DNA of 64,000 nt from Streptomyces sp. ICC1 (GCF_003287935.1 NZ_CP030287.1:744001-808000), one strand, 5' to 3'. Positions 16,729 to 25,794 are shown, numbered from the stretch's first letter. A program made the numbers and translations. The notes: generated by a model from the letters alone, not told the origin.

Positions 16729-17205
16729 ATGACCGAGAACCTGGCCCGCGCCGCCACCGCCGAGACCATCACCGACGGCCCCGGCAGCCTCATCACGCTG
16801 CTCACCGACACCCCGGAGCTCACCTGCAACACGGCGACCTTCGAGGTCGGCGCTGCCGGTGCCCCCGTGCACTTCCACACCAAGGCGACCGAGTTCTTCC
16901 ACGTCACGGAGGGCCGGCTCGACGTCCTCGTGGGCGAGGAGATACACACCCTCGCCAAGGGCGACTTCCTCGCCGTGCCGCCCGGCGTGAAGCACGCCTT
17001 CGCCCCGGCCGCGGACAGCACGGCCGAGGTCTTCGTCGGCTTCACCCCGGGCATGGCCCGCTTCGACTACTACCGGCTGCTCGGCCGCGTCCGGGCCGGC
17101 GAGGCCACGGTGCAGGACATCATCGACAGCCAGCCCGTCTACGACAACCACTACGCCGAGAGCGACGCCTGGGCCGGCCGCCTGAAGCGCAGCGCCGAAG
17201 CGTAG
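16729..17205 (+). CDS. Cupin-domain protein
   Basis: A 158-residue single-domain cupin. Motif 1 has metal ligands in PVHFHTKATEFFHV (two His, Glu, His-type pattern) and motif 2 is PPGVKHAF with the final His. The family includes quercetin-dioxygenase-like and small-molecule-binding cupins; the substrate is unknown. The ATG at 16729 follows a promoter-length gap and fits the usual domain start. The last 55 bp overlap the 3' end of the convergent opcA gene. Confidence 0.85.
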   Translation: MTENLARAATAETITDGPGSLITLLTDTPELTCNTATFEVGAAGAPVHFHTKATEFFHVTEGRLDVLVGEEIHTLAKGDFLAVPPGVKHAFAPAADSTAEVFVGFTPGMARFDYYRLLGRVRAGEATVQDIIDSQPVYDNHYAESDAWAGRLKRSAEA

Positions 17206-18086
17206 ACCTCGTCGGCGTCGAGCCTGCGCAGCTCCTCCGCTATGAGCTCCGCGCTGCTGCGGATCTTCAGCGCCACCTTGCGGTCGGGGCTGCCGGGCAG
17301 CAGCAGCGTGGCCAGGACCCCGTTCGGGCGGTCCACCCGGATCTCCCCGCCCGTGGTCTCCAGCCGGACACCGGTGATCACCGGCCCCTCGGTGGCCACG
17401 CGCGCCACGGCCACCCCGAGCCGGTCCTCCAGCCAGCGGGCCAGCAGCTCGGCGCTCGCGTTGCCGGGCTCGCTCTCCACCGCCGCGCCCGTCACCGGGA
17501 GCGGCTTCTGGTCCAGGGCGGCGGCGAGCAGGGACCGCCAGGGCGTCAGGCGGGTCCAGGCCAGGTCGGTGTCGCCGGGCTCGTAGGCGCCGGCCCGTAC
17601 GTCGAGCGCCGCGACCGGGTCGACGGCCGCCTCGGCGTCCGTGATCCGCCGCTGCGCGAGGACGCCCAGCGGATCCCGGCCCGGCGCGTCCGGGGCGTCG
17701 GCCGGCCACCACGCCACCACCGGGGCGTCCGGCACCAGCAGCGGGAGCACCACGGAGCCCGCGTGCTCGGTGAGCGACCCGTGCAGCCGCAGCAGCACGA
17801 CCTCTCCGGAACCGGCGTCGGCTCCGACGCGCAGCTCGGCGTCCAGGCGGTTGGGCCGCAGCCGGTGCGAGCCGCGCGCGGTCCGCTTGATCACCGCGAT
17901 GATCCGGCAGGGGTGCTCGCGCGAGGCCTCGGAGGCGGCCCGGACCGCGTCGTAGGCGTTCTCCTCGTCGGTGGCCACGAGGAGGTTCAGGACGAGCCCC
18001 ATGGTGGGGCTCCCTATGGCCCGGCGCGCGTCGAGCATGGCCAGGTTGACCTTGCTTGAGGTCGTATCGGTGAGTTCGGTCCGCAT
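17151..18086 (-). CDS. opcA: Glucose-6-phosphate dehydrogenase assembly protein OpcA
   Basis: A 311-residue protein with the OpcA signature order: an N-terminal RTELTDTTSSKVNLAML segment, MGLVLNLLVATDEE, EHPCRIIAVIKR, VVLLRLHG, LPLLVPDAPVVAWWPADAP, then LAWTRLTPWRSLLAAALD. OpcA is an allosteric or assembly partner of G6P dehydrogenase in the oxidative pentose phosphate pathway. Normally it sits between zwf and pgl/tal/tkt. Here neither is adjacent, so this is probably a second or displaced copy. The 3' end overlaps the cupin gene. Confidence 0.88.
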   Translation of the reverse strand: MRTELTDTTSSKVNLAMLDARRAIGSPTMGLVLNLLVATDEENAYDAVRAASEASREHPCRIIAVIKRTARGSHRLRPNRLDAELRVGADAGSGEVVLLRLHGSLTEHAGSVVLPLLVPDAPVVAWWPADAPDAPGRDPLGVLAQRRITDAEAAVDPVAALDVRAGAYEPGDTDLAWTRLTPWRSLLAAALDQKPLPVTGAAVESEPGNASAELLARWLEDRLGVAVARVATEGPVITGVRLETTGGEIRVDRPNGVLATLLLPGSPDRKVALKIRSSAELIAEELRRLDADEVYASALRFRRPAQASLSA

Positions 18087-18156
18087 GGTCCGAGTCTCGC
18101 AGCCCCGGCAGCCCCGGCGGTACGGGTTCCCCGGGGCACGTCGGTCGGGCCGGAGC

Positions 18157-19737
18157 TCAGCGGCGCCTGCGGGCCGTCCCGAAGATCGACCGGGAGATCT
18201 CCCGGCCCAGCTGCGTGCCGATCGAGCGGGCCAGGGAGCGGAACAGCCCGCTGCCCACCACCTGCTCCGCCAGGGAGGGGTCCGGCTTCGGCGCGTTCCG
18301 GGCGGCCTTCTCCGCCTCCTTCGCCTGCTTCTCGGCCTCCGCCGCGGCGGCCGCGGCCTCGGCCTCCGCCTCCGCCGCCGCCTGCTCGGCGCTGATCTTC
18401 TCGTACGCCGACTCGCGGTCGACGGGCTCCGCGTAGCGCGAGTACAGCAGGGAGGACTTCACGGCCTGGTCCAGCGCCGCCGCGTCGATCGGCCCCATCA
18501 GCGACTGCGGAGCCCGCAGCCTCGTCGCCGCCACCGGGGTCGGCGCCCCGTTCTCGCTGAGCACGGTGATCACCGCCTCGCCCGTGCCCAGCTGCGTCAG
18601 CAGCTCCTCCAGGTCGTAGGCGGAGTTCGGGAAGGTCTTCACCGTCGCCTTCAGCGCCTTCGCGTCGTCCGGGGTGAAGGCGCGCAGCGCGTGCTGCACC
18701 CGGTTGCCGAGCTGCGCCAGCACGTCCGCGGGCACGTCCTTCGGGGTCTGCGTGACGAAGAAGACGCCGATGCCCTTGGACCGGATCAGCCGGACCGTCT
18801 GCGTGATGGCCTCGAGGAAGGCCTTCGAGGCCCCGTTGAACAGCAGGTGCGCCTCGTCGAAGAAGAAGACCAGCTTGGGCTTCTCCAGGTCGCCGACTTC
18901 CGGCAGGTCGGTGTACAGATCGGCCAGCAGCCACATGAGGAAGGTGGAGAAGAGCTGCGGTTTGTCCTGGACCGCCGGGAGCTCCAGGACGGAGACCAGT
19001 CCGCGCCCGTCCGCCGCCGTTCGGAGGAATTCGCTGGTGTCGAATTCCGGCTCCCCGAAGAATTCCGCCGCGCCCTGTTGCTCGAAGGCGGTCAGCGCCC
19101 GCAGGATCACCCCGGCGGTCACCGTGGACAGTCCGCCGATGCCCTTGAGCTCCGCTTTTCCCTTGTCGGAGACGAGGAAGGCGACCACCGCCCGCAGGTC
19201 CTTGAGGTCGATCAGCTCCAGGCCCTTGGCATCGGCGTAGTGGAAGATCAGCCCCAGGGACTGCTCCTGCGTCTGGTTGAGCTGGAGCACCTTGGACATC
19301 AGGACGGGCCCGAAACTCGTGACGGTGGACCGCAGCGGGATCCCGGGGCCGATGCCGCCCAGCGAATAGAACTCGCTGGGAAAGCCCGTGCCCCGCCACT
19401 CCTGGGCCACGTCCGCGGCCCGCTGCGCGACCTTCTCGTTTTCCGCGCCGGGCGCGGAAATGCCCGAGACGTCGCCCTTGATGTCCGCCAGGAACACCGG
19501 AACGCCGTTGGCCGACAGTTGTTCGGCGATGAGCTGGAGCGTCTTGGTCTTGCCCGTACCGGTGGCTCCCGCGACCAGTCCGTGCCGGTTGAGCATCGAC
19601 AGCGGAATGCGGATCTGGAGCTCCGGAAGGCAGGCTCCGTCCCAGAGCAGGGCCCCCAGATCGAGCGCTGGTCCGGTGAAGGCGTACCCGGCGGCGATCT
19701 GGCCGGCCGGGGACGCGGGGGCGGTGCTCTGGCTCAT
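18157..19737 (-). CDS. HerA-like (DUF853) ATPase
   Basis: A 526-residue FtsK/HerA-superfamily ATPase of the DUF853 type. Walker A is GATGTGKTKT (about 55-64) and Walker B is LVFFFDEAHLLF (about 281-292). Sensor-like FVTQTPKDVPADVLAQLGNRVQHALRA follows. The C-terminus has a charged Ala/Glu coiled coil (about 452-490) and an Arg-rich end. HerA relatives pump or process DNA, but the role of this stand-alone family is unsettled. The ATG at 19737 lies 89 bp from the divergent VapB-like gene. Confidence 0.9.
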   Translation of the reverse strand: MSQSTAPASPAGQIAAGYAFTGPALDLGALLWDGACLPELQIRIPLSMLNRHGLVAGATGTGKTKTLQLIAEQLSANGVPVFLADIKGDVSGISAPGAENEKVAQRAADVAQEWRGTGFPSEFYSLGGIGPGIPLRSTVTSFGPVLMSKVLQLNQTQEQSLGLIFHYADAKGLELIDLKDLRAVVAFLVSDKGKAELKGIGGLSTVTAGVILRALTAFEQQGAAEFFGEPEFDTSEFLRTAADGRGLVSVLELPAVQDKPQLFSTFLMWLLADLYTDLPEVGDLEKPKLVFFFDEAHLLFNGASKAFLEAITQTVRLIRSKGIGVFFVTQTPKDVPADVLAQLGNRVQHALRAFTPDDAKALKATVKTFPNSAYDLEELLTQLGTGEAVITVLSENGAPTPVAATRLRAPQSLMGPIDAAALDQAVKSSLLYSRYAEPVDRESAYEKISAEQAAAEAEAEAAAAAAEAEKQAKEAEKAARNAPKPDPSLAEQVVGSGLFRSLARSIGTQLGREISRSIFGTARRRR

Positions 19738-19825
19738 TTATCACTCCCGAAATAGCGCTATTCGCCACCTTTGCACCGTCATCGCAAGGCTGCGCCCGCA
19801 GGCCCCTGCCCGGTAGGCTTTCCGT

Positions 19826-20122
19826 GTGATCTTCAAGCGCATCGGAAATAGGCGGCCGTACCCCGACCACGGCAGGGAAACCACCCGGCAGTGGGCGGAT
19901 GTCGCCCCGCGTCCGGTCCGGCTCGACCAGCTGGTGACGACCAAGGGCCAGCTCGACCTCGAAACGCTGCTCGCCGAGGACTCGACCTTCTACGGCGACC
20001 TCTTCGCCCACGTCGTGAAGTGGCAGGGCGACCTCTACCTGGAGGACGGGCTGCACCGCGCCGTCCGCGCCGCGCTCCAGCAGCGCCAGGTCCTGCACGC
20101 GCGCGTCCTCGAACTGGGCTGA
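19826..20122 (+). CDS. VapB-annotated small conserved protein
   Basis: A 98-residue protein conserved in Streptomyces and commonly labelled a type II VapB-family antitoxin. The sequence includes RTWADV-like ETTRQWADVAPR, VTTKGQLDLETLLAEDSTFYGDLFAHVVKW and a conserved YLEDGLHRAVRAALQQRQVLHARV. No VapC PIN-domain gene is adjacent, so a toxin-antitoxin role is doubtful. The start is GTG at 19826. About 20-bp degenerate repeats follow the stop. Confidence 0.8.
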   Translation: MIFKRIGNRRPYPDHGRETTRQWADVAPRPVRLDQLVTTKGQLDLETLLAEDSTFYGDLFAHVVKWQGDLYLEDGLHRAVRAALQQRQVLHARVLELG

Positions 20123-20354
20123 CCCGCACGAACGGGCTGACCCGCACGACCTGGGCCGACCCGCACGACCCGCACGACGCGCCACCGACACACCGGCGCC
20201 GCGCCGCCCCGCCGGGTCCTCGCGCTGCTCTCGCCAGCGCTGAAGGGCCCCCTCCGGGTGCCGGTTGCGTCCCGGTTGCGCCTTTCGGGTCACCCTTGCC
20301 CTATCAACAGATGATTCAGTGGGCATCGGCAGCGGTCGGCATTACGCTGCGCAC

Positions 20355-21008
20355 ATGAGCATGCTCACACCCCCTGGCATGGGCGGAAAATACCGCGTCA
20401 CGGGAGCGGCTTACCCCCGCATGTCCCGCCCGCGGCGCCGCCGCCGGATCGTCCTCATCGTGCTCGGATCGATCGTCGGGCTCGCCCTGATCGGTTACGG
20501 GGCCATGCAGCTCATCGACGTGTTCCGCGGAGACACGAACAAACGCAACACGGCTGCCGCCGCCAAGGACTGCGCCACCCCCGCCCCCAAGGCGGGCGCC
20601 GCGGCCGCGGCCGCGTCCGCCGCACCGCAGGTCGCGCTCCCCCAGCCCGGCCAGATCACGGTCAACGTCTACAACGCCACCCCGCGCGCGGGTCTCGCGA
20701 AGGCCGTCGGCGACGAGCTCAAGAAGCGCGGCTTCGTCATCGGCCAGGTCGGCAACGCCCCCGCCGACTTCGACAAAAAGGTCCCGGACGCCGGGATACT
20801 GGTCGGCTCGCCGAAGACCGACAAGGCCGCCTTCTCGGTCCTGGGCGCCAACCTGGCCGGCGCCGCCCACCAGACCGACGCCCGCGAGGGCGCCGACATC
20901 GACCTGATCCTCGGCGACGCGTTCAAGGAGCTCACCCCGAAGGCGGACGCGGACAAGGCGCTGGCCGCCCTGGCCAACCCCCAGCCCGCACCCGCCAAGA
21001 AGTGCTGA
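20355..21008 (+). CDS. Membrane-anchored LytR C-terminal-domain protein
   Basis: 217 residues: a basic N-terminus (RPRRRRR), one membrane helix (about 32-54), an Ala-rich outer linker, and a LytR_C domain (about 95-190; ITVNVYNATPRAGLAKAVGDEL, then GILVGSP and DIDLILGDAF). LytR_C domains occur with LCP wall-polymer transferases; this stand-alone form lacks the catalytic LCP part. The ATG at 20355 is chosen because the upstream extension contains no recognised segment. Degenerate repeats, then a strong terminator, follow. Confidence 0.85.
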   Translation: MSMLTPPGMGGKYRVTGAAYPRMSRPRRRRRIVLIVLGSIVGLALIGYGAMQLIDVFRGDTNKRNTAAAAKDCATPAPKAGAAAAAASAAPQVALPQPGQITVNVYNATPRAGLAKAVGDELKKRGFVIGQVGNAPADFDKKVPDAGILVGSPKTDKAAFSVLGANLAGAAHQTDAREGADIDLILGDAFKELTPKADADKALAALANPQPAPAKKC

Positions 21009-21084
21009 CCGCCTGATCGCCTGATCACCCGAGCGCCCGAGCGCCTGAGGCCTGGAGCCCGAGGCCTGAGACCCTGGAAACACC

Positions 21085-21119
21085 GAACGCCCGGACCCCG
21101 CGAAGGGGCCCGGGCGTTC
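21085..21119. terminator. Terminator between convergent genes
   Basis: A 10-bp perfect outer stem (GAACGCCCGG/CCGGGCGTTC) plus an inner CCCC/GGGG stem around GCGAA, located between the LytR_C gene and upp. Confidence 0.8.
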
Positions 21120-21131
21120 TGGTCGTCCGGG

Positions 21132-21767
21132 CTATTCGGCCGAGCCGTACATGCGGTCGCCCGCGTCGCCCAGCCCCGGCACGATGTAGCCGTGCTCGTT
21201 GAGCCGCTCGTCCACCGCGGCCGTCACCACCGTCACCGGCGTGCCCGCGAGCTCGCGCTCCATGACCTCGACGCCCTCGGGCGCGGCCAGCAGCACCACC
21301 GCGGTCACGTCGTCCGCGCCGCGCTTGATCAGCTCCTTGATCGCCGCGACGAGCGTGCCGCCGGTGGCGAGCATCGGGTCCACCACGTACACCTGGCGGC
21401 CCGAGAGGTCCTCCGGCATGCGCGTCGCGTACGTGGAGGCCTCCAGGGTCTCCTCGTTGCGGACCATGCCCAGGAAGCCCACCTCGGCGGTCGGCAGCAG
21501 CCGGACCATGCCGTCGAGCATGCCGAGCCCGGCGCGCAGGATCGGTACGACCAGCGGGCGCGGGTGGGAGAGCTTCACACCGGTGGTCGGGCCGACCGGG
21601 GTGACGATGTCGGCCTGCTCCGTGCGCACGTCCCGGGTGGCCTCGTACGCGAGCAGGGTCACCAGCTCGTCGGCGAGGCGCCGGAACGTGGCGGAGTCGG
21701 TGCGCTTGTCGCGCAGCGTGGTGAGTTTGTGCGCCACCAAGGGGTGATCGACGACCTGCAAACGCAC
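21132..21767 (-). CDS. upp: Uracil phosphoribosyltransferase
   Basis: 211 residues. It converts uracil and PRPP to UMP in pyrimidine salvage. The GTG at 21767 ([15 protein letters not shown]) is the start because GGAGG lies 7 bp upstream and this matches the family N-terminus; a TTG 12 bp upstream is less likely. It has [16 protein letters not shown], the PRPP loop [16 protein letters not shown], and the C-terminal uracil-binding [15 protein letters not shown]. It is preceded by about 230 bp of non-coding sequence and ends at a shared terminator. Confidence 0.96.
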   Translation of the reverse strand: MRLQVVDHPLVAHKLTTLRDKRTDSATFRRLADELVTLLAYEATRDVRTEQADIVTPVGPTTGVKLSHPRPLVVPILRAGLGMLDGMVRLLPTAEVGFLGMVRNEETLEASTYATRMPEDLSGRQVYVVDPMLATGGTLVAAIKELIKRGADDVTAVVLLAAPEGVEVMERELAGTPVTVVTAAVDERLNEHGYIVPGLGDAGDRMYGSAE

Positions 21768-21992
21768 AACATCCTCCAAGACTCAGCTGTCGGGTCCACC
21801 TGCGCCCGCTGCCTGCGGCCCCGCGACCTGCGACCCCGCTACCTGCAAAATTGGTCGCAACCGCGCGACCCACACCCAAAAGGCTACGCGCTGTGCCCGC
21901 CCCTTCGCGCCCGAAGCCCGCGCCCGAAGCCGCGCCCGAGGGCGCCAAGGCCTGGAGATGCGCCCCGGCCGGACCCCGACCACGATTGACGG

Positions 21993-22934
21993 ATGACCAA
22001 CCCCATGGTGATCGCGGCCGTCGACGGATCCGAGCACAGCCTCAAGGCCCTGGAGTGGGCGCGGGCCGCCGCCGTGCGGCACGGCACCGGGCTGGTCGTC
22101 GCCCACGTGCTGCCCGACAGCGTCCAGCTCTACGCGGCACGCCGGTCCTCCCTGCACGACGCCGGCGAGCCGGAGGACCTCGCCGACCCGGTCAGCGAGC
22201 GGATACGGGCCCTCCTGGCCGCCCGGGGCCCGCTGCCCTCCGAAGTCCGCTACGAGTCCCTGGAGGGCTCCGTGCCGGATGCCCTGCGGAGCGTGGGGGC
22301 GCACGCCAGGATGCTGGTGATGGGCTCGCGCGGCCGGGGCGGCTTCGCCGCGCTGCTGCTCGGCTCGAACAGCCGCGCCGTGGCCACCAGCGCCGCGTGC
22401 CCGGTGGTCGTGGTCGCCCACGAGGCCCGCGGCGTGGAGGTGGCCGCCCAGCCCTCGGCCGGCCGGGTGGTGCTCGGGCTGCACGCCTCGGAGACGCCGG
22501 ACGACGTACTCGACTTCGCGTTCACGGAGGCCGCCGCGCGGGCCACGACCCTCCAGGTGGTGTCGGCGTACGCCATTCCGCCGTCGCCGACGATGGTGAT
22601 CGACAGCCCCTTCGCGGTGATCCCGCCGGAGATGCTGGTGGGGGAGGACGAGAACGCGGTGCCGGCCGAGCGGGAGATGCTGCGCTCCCAGACGGAGCGG
22701 CTGGCGCCCTTCCGCGCCAGGTACCCCTCGGTCCCCGTCGAGCAGGCCGCCGTGCCCGGGGACGCGGCGGGACGCCTCGTCGCGACCTCGAACTCGGCCG
22801 CCCTGGTCGTCGTCGGCCGCCACCACCCGCGCCGGCACATCGGGTCCCTGATGATGGGCTCGGTCGCGAACGCCGTGCTCCAGCACGCGCACGGACCGGT
22901 GGCCGTCGTTCCCTCTTTGTCGGAATCCGACTGA
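21993..22934 (+). CDS. Universal stress protein, tandem UspA domains
   Basis: 313 residues made of two Usp domains. Domain 1 (5-142) has VIAAVDGSEHSLKALEWA and the ATP-binding GSRGRGGFAALLLGSNS. Domain 2 (about 155-308) has VVLGLHASE and GRHHPRRHIGSLMMGSVANAV. Both nucleotide-loop patterns are recognisable, so ATP binding is plausible. Such proteins are often induced in hypoxia or stationary phase. It is a single gene. Confidence 0.92.
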   Translation: MTNPMVIAAVDGSEHSLKALEWARAAAVRHGTGLVVAHVLPDSVQLYAARRSSLHDAGEPEDLADPVSERIRALLAARGPLPSEVRYESLEGSVPDALRSVGAHARMLVMGSRGRGGFAALLLGSNSRAVATSAACPVVVVAHEARGVEVAAQPSAGRVVLGLHASETPDDVLDFAFTEAAARATTLQVVSAYAIPPSPTMVIDSPFAVIPPEMLVGEDENAVPAEREMLRSQTERLAPFRARYPSVPVEQAAVPGDAAGRLVATSNSAALVVVGRHHPRRHIGSLMMGSVANAVLQHAHGPVAVVPSLSESD

Positions 22935-23046
22935 ATTACGCCGAACGAGCACCTGGTCGTGACCGAGGGTGGCATCAAAAGGCCGGTCCGAGGGAAGGTG
23001 GGGTGCGGGGGGCGGACCGGACCGGACCATCCAGGGGCGGTGACCC

Positions 23047-23220
23047 ATGCCCGATGACGACCACGAGACACCGGAGACGACGGCACAGCGCAGAGCCCGG
23101 CGCGCGCAGTTCCTCCGCGACCTGAACGAGGCCCGGGAACTGCGCGACCGTGTCCAGCCCAGACGGGCCCGAGCGGCCCGCATGCGCCAGCAAATGCGCA
23201 TGCGCACCTTCCGCTGGTGA
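23047..23220 (+). CDS. Small basic protein (57 aa)
   Basis: A 57-residue ORF with ATG at 23047 and TGA at 23218. An acidic start (MPDDDHETPE) is followed by a strongly basic, probably helical remainder (ETTAQRRARRAQFLRDLNEA, ending MRMRTFRW). Codon third positions are G/C-rich and it fills an otherwise empty gap between the stress protein and the tadA pair. The function is unknown; the charge suggests nucleic-acid or ribosome contact. Confidence 0.6.
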   Translation: MPDDDHETPETTAQRRARRAQFLRDLNEARELRDRVQPRRARAARMRQQMRMRTFRW

Positions 23221-23437
23221 GCCCTCCGGGCCGCTCCCGACGGGCCTCGCCGGAACCCCGAACAACACGCGCGGCCAGCGCCACGGCGCGGAAGACCTCT
23301 CGCAAAGCCTCCGTTTCTGCCACGATGCCGATTGGGCGGGGCACGGAACGGCGAGCACGACGGCCGTTCCACTCCCCACCCACCTCCGGCCGGGGGGACC
23401 TCCAACCGGCACGCCTATGACCAGTGGGAGAGTCACG

Positions 23438-24007
23438 GTGTATTTCGCCGCACTGCTCGCGCGCACCGAAGACGGGTGGGAAGCGAGCGACCTGGAACTC
23501 GACGACGTCGAGTCCCTGAGTGATCTGATCGATCTCGCGCGCTCCGCCGCTGTCGACGACGACACGGTGGTAGCCCTCATCGAACAGGAGGACGCCTGGT
23601 TCGGGGTCGTCCGCGTGGACGGCGAGGAGGACCCGCGCTACTTCGTGTCCGCCGCCTCCGCCGCCTCACGCAGCTCGTACGGATCGATGCTGACCGACGA
23701 GCTGCTCGGCAAGGACGACGAGGACGACGAACTCGACGAGTTGGACCTCGACGGCACCGAGGACGGCGAGGACGAAGCCGTCTCCTCGTACTCGGACGAC
23801 GGTCCCGATGACGAAGGGGAGGACGACGACACGGACGAAGAGGTCCGCGCCGGCGCCGAACCGGTACCTTCCGGCCCGCTCGGCGACCCCAGGCTGCTCG
23901 ACGACCTCGGGGTCAGCCACAAACAACTGATGACCCTCGACGGGGACGCGCTCTCGGAGATCGCCGACTCGCTCGGCGCCACCGAAGTGCTGGAGGGCGT
24001 GCGGTAG
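23438..24007 (+). CDS. tRNA adenosine deaminase-associated protein
   Basis: 189 residues. The N-terminal domain (MYFAALLARTEDGWEASDLE to DAWFGVVRVDGEEDPRYFVS) is followed by a very acidic Asp/Glu stretch (about 85-150) and a helical C-terminus (LLDDLGVSHKQLMTLDGDAL). GTG 23438 is preferred because GGGAG lies 7 bp upstream; an ATG at 23417 would add seven residues. The stop overlaps the tadA start by one base (TAGTG), indicating coupled translation. Its exact role is not established. Confidence 0.88.
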   Translation: MYFAALLARTEDGWEASDLELDDVESLSDLIDLARSAAVDDDTVVALIEQEDAWFGVVRVDGEEDPRYFVSAASAASRSSYGSMLTDELLGKDDEDDELDELDLDGTEDGEDEAVSSYSDDGPDDEGEDDDTDEEVRAGAEPVPSGPLGDPRLLDDLGVSHKQLMTLDGDALSEIADSLGATEVLEGVR

Positions 24008-24522
24008 TGGTCTCCGCGCACCACCCCCACCCCCACCCCCACGGCACCACCACGCACGCACCCGATCCCGTACGGGACCCGTGGCGGGACTCCATGCGCC
24101 TGGCGCTCCAGGAGGCCGCCCGGGCGGTGCCGGCCGGCGACGTGCCGGTCGGCGCCGTCGTGCTCGGCCCGGACGGGAAACTCCTCGCCACCGGGCACAA
24201 CGAGCGCGAGGCGACCGGCGACCCCACGGCGCACGCCGAGGTACTGGCGCTGCGCCGGGCGGCCGCCGCGCTCGGGGAGTGGCGGCTCCCGGGGTGCACC
24301 CTCGTGGTGACCCTGGAGCCGTGCGTGATGTGCGCGGGCGCGCTCGTGCAGTCGCGGGTGGCCCGGGTCGTCTACGGGGCGTCCGACGAGAAGGCGGGCG
24401 CGGCCGGCTCGCTGTGGGACCTCGTGCGCGACCGCCGGCTCAACCACCGGCCGGAGGTGATCGCGGGCGTGCTCGCGGGGGAGTGCGCGCGGCAGCTGAC
24501 GGACTTCTTCCGCGCGCTCTGA
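24007..24522 (+). CDS. tadA: tRNA-specific adenosine deaminase
   Basis: 171 residues. It deaminates A34 to inosine in tRNA-Arg(ACG), the tRNA that hosts the AICE in this same window. Zinc/catalytic motifs are HAE in PTAHAEVLAL and PCVMC in TLEPCVMCAG, with DVPVGAVVLGPDG before them and YGASDEKAGAAGSLWDL after. The annotated GTG start gives a His/Pro-rich leader (HHPHPHPHG) before the usual domain start at about residue 30. It is coupled to the preceding acidic partner gene. Confidence 0.94.
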   Translation: MVSAHHPHPHPHGTTTHAPDPVRDPWRDSMRLALQEAARAVPAGDVPVGAVVLGPDGKLLATGHNEREATGDPTAHAEVLALRRAAAALGEWRLPGCTLVVTLEPCVMCAGALVQSRVARVVYGASDEKAGAAGSLWDLVRDRRLNHRPEVIAGVLAGECARQLTDFFRAL

Positions 24523-24589
24523 CTCCCCCGGTCCACTTCCGAGGGTATGGATTTCAGAGCACGGGTCTCCTTGGGCTAAGCTCTCTCTC

Positions 24590-24676
24590 GGTAGCGTGTC
24601 CGAGCGGCCGAAGGAGCACGCCTCGAAAGCGTGTGATGGTGCAAGCTATCCGTGGGTTCAAATCCCACCGCTACCG
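24590..24676 (+). tRNA. tRNA-Ser(CGA)
   Basis: An 87-nt cloverleaf with acceptor stem GGTAGCG/CGCTACC and G discriminator, anticodon loop CTCGAAA (CGA) between ACGC and GCGT, a long class-II variable arm, and a T-loop of GGTTCAAATCC. No CCA is encoded. A terminator follows 9 bp downstream. Confidence 0.95.
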
Positions 24677-24684
24677 CTCTGATC

Positions 24685-24718
24685 GAGAGCCCCCGCCCCG
24701 CAAGGGTCGGGGGCTCTC
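24685..24718 (+). terminator. tRNA-Ser(CGA) terminator
   Basis: An 11-bp perfect stem (GAGAGCCCCCG/CGGGGGCTCTC) with an inner partial stem, just after the tRNA. Confidence 0.85.
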
Positions 24719-24894
24719 GGCGTTCTCCGGGGCTCGCGGGGCGTCGGGCGCCCCTTGTTCGCCCCTCGTGCGCCCCGGATCCGCCCCGGATCTGTCCCGG
24801 ATCCGGCACACCTCCGCGGCCGCGACCGCGCTTCCTTGTCTGCCCTCCGGGGGACACCCGCGTGACCGCCCGCCCGCTCGGCCGTTGTCACGGC

Positions 24895-25185
24895 ATGACC
24901 AAGACCCAGCGCATGCTCGCCGCCTTCGCCCTCGCGGGGGCCGCCGCGGGCCTCGCGGCTCCCGCCGCCTCCGCCGCCCCCATCGCCCCGCTCACCCTCC
25001 CGGACCTGCCGACGGCGGCCCCGGGCATGCCGGAGGGTGCCACGCCGTCTTCGGTTCAGGAGATCGGCGGGCAGGTCGGCGGCGGCCTCAACCAGCTCAA
25101 CCAGCTGATGGAGCTGCCGAACCAGCTCGCGCCCGTGATCGCCCCGGTCCAGCCGATCACGGACCTGGCCGGCGGCCTGGAGTAA
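24895..25185 (+). CDS. Small secreted protein
   Basis: 96 residues. A signal peptide (MTKTQRMLAAFALAGAAAG, cleavage near ASAAP) leads to a mature part of about 68 residues rich in Pro, Gly, Leu, Gln and Asn (GGGLNQLNQLMELPNQLAPV). It has no Cys. It resembles small secreted Streptomyces proteins of unknown role. The ribosome-binding site is weak and an upstream GTG at 24862 is possible. Confidence 0.7.
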   Translation: MTKTQRMLAAFALAGAAAGLAAPAASAAPIAPLTLPDLPTAAPGMPEGATPSSVQEIGGQVGGGLNQLNQLMELPNQLAPVIAPVQPITDLAGGLE

Positions 25186-25599
25186 GCGGCCCGAGGCACC
25201 CCGAGCGAGGGGTCCGGGGCAGGAGCGGCCCGGCACGGACGGCGGACAACGCGAAGAAGGCCCCGACCGGAGTCGGGACCTTCGACGGTTGGGACGGGGG
25301 AAGTGGCATCGGGGGGACAAGCCACTTCCCCCGATGAGGACGGAACCTGCCAGTCCAAGCCGCAGTCAGGGGGGAAGCTTGCGGCTCGGACCCCGCAGTG
25401 AGGTCCTGTCCCTCGCTCACCGATTTCCTGCCAGAACCGGTGGGCTTGTCTTCAATCCTGCGCCCCCCGGAAGGCTCGGCACACCGACAAAAGGCCCGGA
25501 CCGCCGGGTCATTGGTCCTTAAAGGGCAGGTGAGGGTTCGAACACGACCCGTTAGACTCCACCGACCTTGCAGGACCGGTTGGGGAGGCCGACGCCCAC
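25186..25599. other. Non-coding stretch with two hairpins
   Basis: 414 bp without a supported gene. Two stem-loops are visible. Near 25256-25282 is an 11-bp stem with one mismatch. At 25296-25332 is a 12-bp perfect stem (GGGGGAAGTGGC/GCCACTTCCCCC) with a 13-nt loop. These probably end transcription of the small secreted-protein gene. The rest should hold the promoter for the 53-residue membrane protein gene. Confidence 0.55.
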
Positions 25600-25761
25600 G
25601 TGGAAACCAAGAAGCTGATCTCGGGCGCCCTCGTCGTCTTCGTCCTCTTCATCATCATCACGCAGCCGGTGAAGGCCGCCGACATGGTCCAAATAGGCTT
25701 CCAAGGAATCTCGGATGCCGCCACGGCGATCGGCGAGTTCATGACCGAACTGGTGCGCTGA
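25600..25761 (+). CDS. Small single-pass membrane protein (53 aa)
   Basis: A 53-residue ORF from GTG 25600, with GGGGAGG about 10 bp upstream. METKKLISGALVVFVLFIII forms a hydrophobic helix (about 6-24), followed by a polar tail (FQGISDAATAIGEFMTELVR). It is compact, with a strong terminator 34 bp after the stop, so it is probably its own transcription unit. The function is unknown. It is immediately upstream of sigF. Confidence 0.7.
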   Translation: METKKLISGALVVFVLFIIITQPVKAADMVQIGFQGISDAATAIGEFMTELVR

Positions 25762-25794
25762 CCCCGTACGCTGAAGCGGTTTCCGGACTTCCCG

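Noticed and set aside
19826..20122. Toxin-antitoxin pair at the VapB-annotated gene
   Set aside because: No PIN-domain or other toxin-like ORF is adjacent on either strand.
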